Shown piece after piece: positions 56,600-64,000 of a stretch of DNA of 64,000 nt. A program made the position numbers and the translations under genes. How positions within the stretch are numbered: position 1 is the stretch's first letter; every line of letters starts with the position of its first letter. Where the stretch lies: NCBI GenBank assembly GCA_003313425.1, contig NHZP01000017.1:496001-560000 (forward strand), written 5' to 3'. The notes below the pieces were generated by a model, which was given only the letters and a program-made list of their open reading frames with translations, was not told the origin of the DNA and made no database searches. This stretch comes from Pseudopyrenochaeta lycopersici (Eukaryota > Ascomycota > Dothideomycetes > Pleosporales > Pseudopyrenochaetaceae).

Positions 56600-57950
56600 A
56601 GTTCGCGCATACTACGACGGTACCTAATGCATGGCAAGTCTCAAACTCGTAAAAAAAGGTTGATATTAGACCGATCAAAGATGGACCAACAGTATGAGAG
56701 ATGCAAACAATAGCTCAGATGTCTGCATTCGCCTGGCGGCGTATTGGCATTGCGGCGTGGTTGGGGCCCTTTCTTCGCCAGAGGCTGCAGCTTCGTTATG
56801 GGCTCAATAGCGTTTAGCGTGGACTTTTTAATTAATCCAGATTATCAGTCTAATCGAATTAAGGCAAAATCAACAGAGGGTTCGACAAGCTGAGCAAGAA
56901 TACAGTACTTGATTTAAATCGTGTGCTCAGAATGTTGCCTCTGGCTGCGAAACTAGTGGTTTGCTCCGGTTATAGGCTGCGTTAGCATCAAGCGAGGGTG
57001 GATAGGTAGATACTTACAAGTTATTTTCGCCTGACTCTATAATTTAGTGGGCCATGCCTAATTTACCCACCAAAGTCAACAGAGCCATTTAATCCAATGG
57101 ATAGTAGCATACATCATGTTAGCCTCCTTGACATGGTACAAAGTCAGAGCTAGCTTTAGCTTGTCAGTGTTTGCAACAGTATCGACTACTAGTGGAATAG
57201 CTTCGAAAAGGCAGCCCAGCACCACCATGGGCTCTATTCAGAGTACCAAGGGCCCGCATATGTACATATTCGAGTGCTCCAGCCCAAACTGTGAAAGAAC
57301 GATATTTGGCCGTTGGTACGATCTGAACCGCAATTTATGTTGGTGCCCACGCATCTCAGCAAAGAGTTTTCTGGTGTAAGGAGCTTGGATGTAGGTCTAG
57401 TGAGGCTACCGGTAGACGGCACGTTACCAGGAAGGACACTGAGAGACCATATGCGAAGATGAGCGTCACGTGAGGTTTGCTTGTAACGACTACATGAAAG
57501 CCAAGCTGAGACGGTGATTCAAACAAAAGGTTGGGCAAAGATTCTTTGGGAAGTAAATATGGACTCCTGGGATGCACGATTTTTAAAAGCATTTTTCAAC
57601 TTTTATGATTTGCGGACGTTGTGGAGGGTACACTTAATCTCTTTTGCACATTGCAAGCCGTGTGAGTTCCTGTAAAGTACGTCGTGGCGTATGCTTACAG
57701 ATTGTGCAATATTAAAACCGACTATCTAGCCATCCATACCAATTGATGAAAGGGTTCAATTATCAATCGCGGATTGTCGATGCGGAGGTGGAGTCGTGAT
57801 GGACTCGCACAGCCGATCAAAAAGGCTTGAAGTCGAGTTACTAAGCGACCGAGCTATGACGCTCTACATTTCCCGCGGCAACTGGCCCATCGTTTTCTAC
57901 CTCATCACCAATTGAAGTCTGCAGCACTCCATACTGTCTCAATCGTCGCC
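56600..57950. other. 1.35-kb divergent gap between NACHT gene and SDH5
   Basis: No recognisable gene. Parts (56800-57130) are A/T-rich. It should contain the promoters of both neighbours. Confidence 0.5.
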
Positions 57951-58986
57951 ATGGCATCTTCGAGATTAGTTGCGCGCTCATCACGAGCTCTCTTGACCCT
58001 CCAACGCGGCCAATGCCGGGCCTTCAGCATCAGTGCAAGCCGCAAGAACGAATTCGAAGCCTTGAACAAGCGCACAAACGACACTTCGGAAACCTACCGC
58101 AAATTCCAGATTGAAAAGCCGCTCAACCCACACATGACCAACACCAGCTCCACAATCGCAAATGAGATGCCCTCAGTTGGCAAGGATTCTGCGCCGCCTG
58201 AGTTGATCGCCAATGTCGACAAGAACTTCACGCCCAAGGATGCGGCACCGGAGAACACAGAGAGGATGACAGGCGGCACGCAGAAGAGTGAGGGCCAAGA
58301 TGTAAGTGGCGCGCACAAGGAGTTGGGTGTGGGTGAGCTGGAGGGCGCCAAGTTCAAGGTTGAGCCGCTGAGGAGAACTGGAGAAGATCCGAACACGATG
58401 CGTGCGAGGTTATTATGTCCGTGTCTGCACCCGCAATGCCCTCTCCCGCTGCCAATTCATTACAGTCATTTCCAAGCTTGTGCGACATGATGCTAATATA
58501 TGAGCAGACCAAAGCCGCAAAAGGGGAACCCTAGAGAGTGATCTCCTTCTCAGCACCTTTGCAGATGCCAAACTTGCCACCATGTCTCCCCAGCTTATGC
58601 AACAATACGACATTTTCCTCGACGAAAACGACTGGGACATCTACTACTGGGCGACACAAGAGCCCTCGCAGACATCAATGGAAACTGCAGAGGGTTCTGG
58701 GTCTGATCTGGCGACACCCAATGCTCAGGGCAAGGGCACCAAGGTGCAAGAGAAGGATGAGTGGAAACGGGAGCCTGCTAGCGGAGAGTGGGCCCAGACG
58801 GTGGGGACTTTTAAGCCGGCCTACCGGCCCGTGCCTAGTCGATGGAAGGGCAGTGAGATTCTGAGTCTTCTGAGAAAGCACGTTACGGAGAGGAAGGCGG
58901 GCGGCGTCATAGAAGGCGAAGGGGAGGAGAGGAGGGATGGCAAGGGCCTGGGCATGATGCCTCCCATCAAGAACTTTGACCAGTAA
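57951..58986 (+). CDS. SDH5: Succinate dehydrogenase assembly factor 2 (Sdh5/SDHAF2)
   Basis: Sdh5 works in the mitochondrial matrix and promotes covalent attachment of FAD to the succinate dehydrogenase flavoprotein Sdh1. Two exons are inferred, 57951-58416 and 58508-58986, giving 314 residues; splicing joins MRARLL to [15 protein letters not shown], the family signature. The following [12 protein letters not shown] completes the SdhE fold. The N-terminus ([18 protein letters not shown], then AFSISASRK) is a typical presequence. The protein is roughly twice as long as yeast Sdh5 (162): about 110 polar residues separate the presequence from the domain and about 100 follow it, ending [10 protein letters not shown]. 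The frame is open upstream to 57912, but the ATG at 57951 has the better context and starts the presequence. Confidence 0.93.
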
Positions 58987-59649
58987 GAAGTGGCTTCTTC
59001 TCCCCTTAGCCATGCTTGTAAGTCTTGTAGTATGTTGTGTAAAAACAGCCCATCATCGTTCGCCTTGCCGTCTACAATTTCTTTCCTGTCCTTGGCACGG
59101 CGGTTTTCTGTTTCACTCCACTCCACCTCTTCGTATCCGTCATTCCCACCTTGCCGTATCCGACGCACCACCTCAATTTCCGAAATCACCTCACACACAG
59201 TACTACTTTTTCTCTCCCCGCAGCTGCATCTCATAGACTTCCGCATTCGGAAGTCATTCCTCTAGGCCTCTCTAGTCCGCAAATACAGGCCCGGCACTAC
59301 TCATGACCACTCGGCAGTTTAGTCGTTACAATTATCCTGGCTTACCCCACAATATCGGCGCGTGCTCGTCCTTACCTACTCTAAAGCGAAACGGCCCAAA
59401 GGCGTGGGAACATGAGGCTGGCCAAGGGGATTGGAGGAAATACTGTGTTTCTATAGTTTAGGGGCCAATTTTTGTGCCTTTCTGCTTTAGGGGGTGGAGG
59501 AAGGGCTGCCACTGTGCGAAATGTAACCGCGGCAGGAAATGATGTCCTTTTTTGCTACATAAGTGCCTTCATGATGGGAACATGGGGGAGTCAGCAGCCT
59601 TCTGGATTTCGATACCGTGGTTGGTCTTGGGCGTTGATCTGCCGCCATC
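58987..59649. other. Gap between SDH5 and the galactanase gene
   Basis: About 660 bases, with no coding region recognised. It holds the SDH5 3' end and the promoter of the GH53 gene; short GTGGAG/GGGGAG-like elements near 59490-59590 resemble carbon-catabolite repressor sites, but such short matches are weak evidence. Confidence 0.45.
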
Positions 59650-60714
59650 ATGCGTCTCACATCGTTGTTTCTCTTTGCCGCCACGGCTCTTGCAGCCATC
59701 CCCAATAAAGGCGTAGACTGGTCATCTCTCCTCGTCGAGGAGCGAGCTGGCAAGACGTACAAGAATGCTAATGGTCAGACTCAACCACTCGAGACGATCC
59801 TCAAGAACTCTGGCGTAAACACCGTTCGTCAGCGCATCTGGGTCAATCCCAGCAATGGCGACTACAACCTCGACTACAACATCCGCCTCGCCAAGCGTGC
59901 GAAAGCTGCCGGCTTGAAGATATACCTCGACTTCCACTACAGCGACGACTGGGCGGATCCAGGGAAGCAAATCACGCCTGCAGCGTGGAAGAGCCTGTCT
60001 CGCGATGCCCTCATCAAGCAGGTATACGACTACACCAAGAACGTCCTGAATACATTCCAATCCAACGGCATCGCCTTGTCCATTGTCAGCATCGGCAATG
60101 AAATCACCCCCGGCCTGCTCTGGCCCATCGGCCAGCTCTCGAGCTCAGGCGGCCCCAAGAACGTCGCAGCGCTGCTCAAATCGGCATCCAAAGCCGTCAA
60201 GGAGAGCAGTCTGAGCTCGAAACCCAAGATCATGATCCACCTCGACAACGGCTGGAAATGGGATACCCAGCAGTGGTGGTACGACCTCGTGCTGGGGTCA
60301 GGCGGCGGCCTTTCAGCCTCGGACTACGACATCCAGGGAATTTCCTACTACCCGTTTTACAACAGCGGCGCGACGCTCGCCGCGCTCAGCGACAGCATGA
60401 GCCGCATGGCCAACAAGTACGGCAAAGAGGTCCAGCTCGTGGAAACAAACTGGCCGTCTGCCTGCCCAAATCCGCAATACGCTTTCCCCTCCGACACAAC
60501 CTGGATCCCCATCTCCGCGTACGGGCAGCTGCAGTGGATGCAGGAGCTCGGCAAGCGGGTCAGCGCCGTGCCCGGGGGCAAGGGGACGGGGCTGTTCTAC
60601 TGGGAGCCTGCGTGGATTGACAATGCGGGCCTGGGGAGTAGCTGTGTGTGGAACATTATGGTGGAGACGAGCGGCAAGGTGATGCAAGGAATGGGTGTAT
60701 TCAGCAGTATCTAA
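59650..60714 (+). CDS. Secreted arabinogalactan endo-beta-1,4-galactanase (GH53)
   Basis: GH53 enzymes cut the beta-1,4-galactan side chains of pectin (rhamnogalacturonan I) outside the cell. The single-exon protein has 354 residues with a signal peptide (MRLTSLFLFAATALA, cut near residue 16). The (beta/alpha)8 barrel shows all family marks: KGVDWSSLL at the start, VNTVRQRIWVNP, YLDFHYSDDWADPGKQ, the acid/base Glu151 in SIGNEITPG, the nucleophile Glu265 in VETNWPSACP, and GLFYWEPAWI near the end. Length and motifs are normal. It is the only obvious plant-cell-wall enzyme in the window, and fits a plant-associated or saprotrophic life style. No cellulose- or pectin-binding module is attached. 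Confidence 0.95.
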   Translation: MRLTSLFLFAATALAAIPNKGVDWSSLLVEERAGKTYKNANGQTQPLETILKNSGVNTVRQRIWVNPSNGDYNLDYNIRLAKRAKAAGLKIYLDFHYSDDWADPGKQITPAAWKSLSRDALIKQVYDYTKNVLNTFQSNGIALSIVSIGNEITPGLLWPIGQLSSSGGPKNVAALLKSASKAVKESSLSSKPKIMIHLDNGWKWDTQQWWYDLVLGSGGGLSASDYDIQGISYYPFYNSGATLAALSDSMSRMANKYGKEVQLVETNWPSACPNPQYAFPSDTTWIPISAYGQLQWMQELGKRVSAVPGGKGTGLFYWEPAWIDNAGLGSSCVWNIMVETSGKVMQGMGVFSSI

Positions 60715-61517
60715 CTCCCGTAAGAGTAGTTAGGTATCCGGCAAACAAAATGAAACCCGGCGTCCTCGCCTAGATGAGATGTGGAAACGAAGAGCGTGCT
60801 GTTTGAAATGAACAGCCTGTAATTTCCTCACTACCCGTTCATGCCAGCGATCAGGAACGTCATAGCGAACACTGACGTCCACAGGACATGTTTCCCCATA
60901 CGGTAATGCTTCCTTCATTCTGCGTGCGCCACGGGACCACATGGCCTGATGGAATATTATCGTGGTATTTCCTCCAATGGGTATGCTTACTATGATGCTC
61001 ACTATGGTGCTCAATATCATCTGAACGGACTGGTCGCGTGTGAGCGGTGGCACTTTGTGCAGAGTACACTGTGCATACTCGAGGAATACGACAGGGTTAC
61101 GGAGGGACAATATCGACCACAACGTAATCCGAAACAAGCTTAGCAATCAAAGTTGTATCCAGGGATTCTTTAAAATAACCACATCAATTCCAAATCTGGT
61201 CATTAAAGGCAAAAGCCCTGATTCGTTCATGGGTTCTCTATGTAAGTATACTACCGATAGTCAGCAACGGACTTCGGTAACAAATCGGTCTATGACGTAT
61301 GGAAATGAAAGGACGTTGAGGTTGGTTGGTCAAAGCCATCTTTTGATGTTTGGGTTGTCTGAAAAAGTACATAGCACTATAGACTCCATTCCCGTGTCAA
61401 AAGCAGCCCAGTCCATTCCGAATGTGCAAAGGAAGTTGTGTCAGGGTTCGTAATGGCATCAGACCTTCCGTTAAATGCCCTTTAGTAACCTCATGCGCCC
61501 CGCAGCCTAGTATAAAT
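60715..61517. other. Convergent gap between the GH53 gene and RPS3
   Basis: About 800 bases between convergent genes. The open frames present (up to 138 codons) have no recognisable similarity. Confidence 0.5.
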
Positions 61518-62611
61518 CTACTGCTCCTCAGAGTATCCCTCGCCGCCCGCGGGCTGGGCCTCGCCCTCACCCTGCTCCGCCTGCCTGGCCTGTTCCGCTG
61601 CCTGTTGGGCGGCGATAGCCTTAGCACCGTAGTCCTGGGACATGGGCTGAACAACGGGCTGCTCCTCCTTGGGCTCGATGATGGTAACCGAGTCAGGGAG
61701 GGTCTGGGAGGGACCGGCCTTGCCCTCGGGATCTGAGCCGCGCATGATCTTGACCTTGATACCGAGCACACCCTGTCGGAGCAGGACGTGGCGAGTAGCC
61801 TCGTCGATGAAGTCCTTGGCAGGCTGACCGGAGTGGATCATGAAGCCGTCCTACAAAGCCGTTAGTGAACCGTGTGAACCGCGAGGGGCCAGTATGTGCG
61901 TACAGTGAACTTCATGCTCTTGGCACGGGCGGCCCTGAGCTTTCCGGAGACGACGACCTCGCAACCCTTGGCACCAGACTCCATGATGAACCTCAGCACA
62001 CCATAGCAAGCCCTTCGGACGGCCAAACCATTGAGAAGCTTGTATCGGAGGGACTCGCACTGGGCGACGGCGGAGAGACCACGGTTCTGGACCTTGGCGG
62101 CGTAGAGGGAGACGGAGTTCTCGGGGAACTTGAAGCGCTTCTGGATGAGCGAGGTGAGCTCACGGATGCGGCGACCCTGCTCTCCGAGGACCTCTTGTGT
62201 GTGGGTGGCCCGGATGATGATGTCGGTCACGGTGGGAGTGACGCGGACCTCGACGCCGGAATAACCCTCCTCAGCCAGCTCGCGCTGGAAGAATTCGTTC
62301 AACTCGGCATAGAAGACACCGTCTGTGGGAGGGCATGTTAGCGAGGGTCCAATGTGCGCAAATTCCCAACATCTTCCGCGCTCAATGTCTCCCAAGTTGG
62401 CCGCCAATTGTGCGCAAAGCAACCCTCCAAAAAGCCTCCCCGGGTCTCCTCTCCACGCTCCAACTCTCTAGCCATAGGAAAGGGTGAATCGTACCAGCAA
62501 CGAACTTTCTCCTCTTGGAACTGCAGACAGTCAGTACTAGCTCCATAATCTCCGTGTACAAGACGCGATATGCGGCGGGCAGACTCACATAGCAGACTGG
62601 GTGGTGGCCAT
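61518..62611 (-). CDS. RPS3: 40S ribosomal protein uS3
   Basis: uS3 lies at the mRNA entry channel of the small ribosomal subunit. Four exons are inferred: 62589-62611, 62495-62520, 61904-62322 and 61518-61850, giving 266 residues, the usual fungal length. Splicing builds [20 protein letters not shown]; the first two exons are only 23 and 26 nt. The KH domain follows ([39 protein letters not shown]), then the C-terminal domain ([57 protein letters not shown]) and a Gln/Glu/Ala-rich tail. Introns are 68, 172 and 53 nt. There are no oddities beyond the tiny first exons. Confidence 0.97.
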
Positions 62612-63131
62612 TTTGTCGACTGTCGTGTGGCGTATCTGAACCTCCGGGCGTGGTGTTCAGAAAGTCGGGAACCGTGTTGTCGTAAGTCGTGAAGTTGGCT
62701 CACTGTGGATTTCGACAATGCGCGCCTGTAAGCGAGTGCGAGCCAAGACTTTTCCGCGCTAGCGCCCACGAGCCCCAACATCGCATCGATAACGATATGG
62801 GCATCGCCAAGGTGCTGAACCGCATGCTGAAGTTAAGATCCGATTATGGAACAGACTTGAAGTAAATACTGCCGTCGTGAATGAACATCGCACACACTTC
62901 CAGTACTTCTTCTGTTGAACATGCAGACGCACAGGAGCTCAAATATTCAGGCTACTCTACCAGCCAGCAGCGAAACAGATCTCACATTGTTTACACTGCT
63001 CTTAAGTACATAATAAAATGCATCACATGCAATTCCCATGCGCCAAAAGTGCAATACCAGTATATACACCCTCTTCCATTCTAGTGCACTCCGTTGCAAC
63101 TCCTTTCCCGTGTTGCCCAACCGACCATTCT
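62612..63131. other. Upstream region of RPS3
   Basis: About 520 bases between the RPS3 start and the 3' end of the transporter gene, both on the minus strand. It holds the RPS3 promoter. No other feature is recognised. Confidence 0.5.
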
Positions 63132-64000
63132 CTAATGATGCTCAATGGGGTCCTCGGGCAACAGCGGCTCAGGCCTCCTCTCCACACACGACTTTAGCGG
63201 CGGCCTGATCAAGTCGTTGAACAAGAACGTGCCGTATACAAGCAGCGCGAAACCCAAGACCTGGAGCCACTTGAACGTCTCCCAGCCGAGGCCGAGCGAC
63301 ACGATCCAGATGAACAGCGTGCGGCAAGTGTCGATCGTCGAGCGCGAGGTCGCGGACACGGTGCGGGTGACGGAGAGTCCGAAGAAATTGAAGCCACTAT
63401 CGCAGTTATTAGCATGGTGCGAAACTCACAACCGGAAGCAGGACTACTAACCCAATACTGATCATGATGAGGATCGACGAGACGGCGATGGCACGGGAAT
63501 GGATCATCTGGGACAAACCGGCTTTCGCGTTGAAATACCCAGTGCCGATAGCGAAGTGCAAAACGATCATGCCGATCAATGTGAAGACGAATCCGAAAAT
63601 GCCTTCCCATCCAACAACCCTGATCGGCTCCATGGCGTACTTCTCCATGATCCTCTCCTCCAGCACGAACTGTGTAGCCGTGAAGATCTGTGCACCTGCA
63701 ATGAGCAGCACGCCGATGATTGTTATAGCAGCTTGTGATGCCTGCTTTTGCGCATCATAGGATCCATCGTGGAGTGACTGGTGGCCGGGAGTTGCCTTGT
63801 CGTCCTTGGTGATAGCACCTGCGAGTCCAACGACCGCGACACCAAACACAACAACGAAGAGCGAAAACCATTTGTACAGTCCGAGATGGCGTTTGAGGAA
63901 CCAGACACTGAATAGGCCGACAAACAGTACCAATGCGCCTCGAGTCATCTGGTAGATACTCGCAGCCACAAACAGCAAGCCAACGTTCATGAGCGTCGTT
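63132..64000 (-). CDS. SLC35F6-like drug/metabolite-type transporter, 5' part missing
   Basis: A multi-span membrane transporter of the drug/metabolite superfamily, closest in my judgement to SLC35F6-type proteins, whose substrates are poorly known. Two exons are visible: 63452 to the window edge, and 63132-63396, joined by a 55-nt intron that restores MISIGGFNFFGLSVTRTVSATSRS. The visible part starts inside a membrane region with TTLMNVGLLFVAASIYQMTRGA, a family hallmark. At least six hydrophobic segments follow, including VGLFSVWFLKRHLGLYKW and ITIIGVLLIAGAQIFTATQF, before the polar tail ending PEDPIEHH. The N-terminal part lies beyond position 64000, so the gene is cut by the window edge and not by mutation. 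Confidence 0.88.

Overview
The window is nuclear DNA of a filamentous ascomycete. Genes are split by short introns (about 42-190 nt) with GT..AG ends and CTAAC/CTGAC-type branch sites, and the families present (HET, NLR-type STAND proteins, DUF3176, Zn2Cys6 regulator, pogo-type transposon) are typical of Pezizomycotina. A dothideomycete, probably Pleosporales, is my guess from family memory; nothing here proves it. All exon maps below were built by hand from splice signals and reading-frame continuity.

Layout. 0.6-17.3 kb is conserved: MOT1, the divergent flavin prenyltransferase/ferulate decarboxylase pair (PAD1/FDC1), the small outer-membrane insertase subunit MIM2, eIF2-beta (SUI3), an AIM24-family protein and an aldo-keto reductase. 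17.9-35.2 kb is an accessory stretch: a HET-domain gene broken by an in-frame TAG, an F-box-like/ankyrin gene, a frameshifted small gene, a patatin-NB-ARC-TPR NLR with nine near-identical 126-nt TPR units, a complete 2,124-bp pogo-type DNA transposon with perfect 42-bp inverted repeats and TA flanks, and a DUF3176 membrane protein. 36.2-44.3 kb holds the lipid-droplet/ER protein SCS3 (FIT family), a secreted LVIVD-repeat protein and a large Zn2Cys6 regulator. After a 3.4-kb stretch without a recognisable gene come ribosomal protein uL13 (RPL16), an acyl-CoA ligase and a second NLR (alpha/beta hydrolase-NACHT-ankyrin, six exons). The last part holds SDH5, a secreted GH53 galactanase, ribosomal protein uS3 (RPS3) and an SLC35F6-like transporter that runs off the window end.

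How the genes work together. PAD1 makes the prenylated flavin that FDC1 needs, and they share one upstream region. SUI3, RPL16 and RPS3 are translation genes; MIM2 and SDH5 serve mitochondria. The two NLR-type genes and the HET gene belong to families that control heterokaryon incompatibility and programmed cell death in fungi. Their presence beside an intact transposon, with broken genes between, marks 17.9-35 kb as the fast-evolving part.

Most notable observations: a 4-nt microexon that completes the sixth cysteine of the Zn2Cys6 cluster, followed one intron later by a GC-AG intron; a three-unit higher-order period in the NLR TPR array; a CAG-to-TAG stop in its ninth unit, provable from the other eight copies; and a frameshifted small gene that becomes open when one T is discounted and one intron removed.
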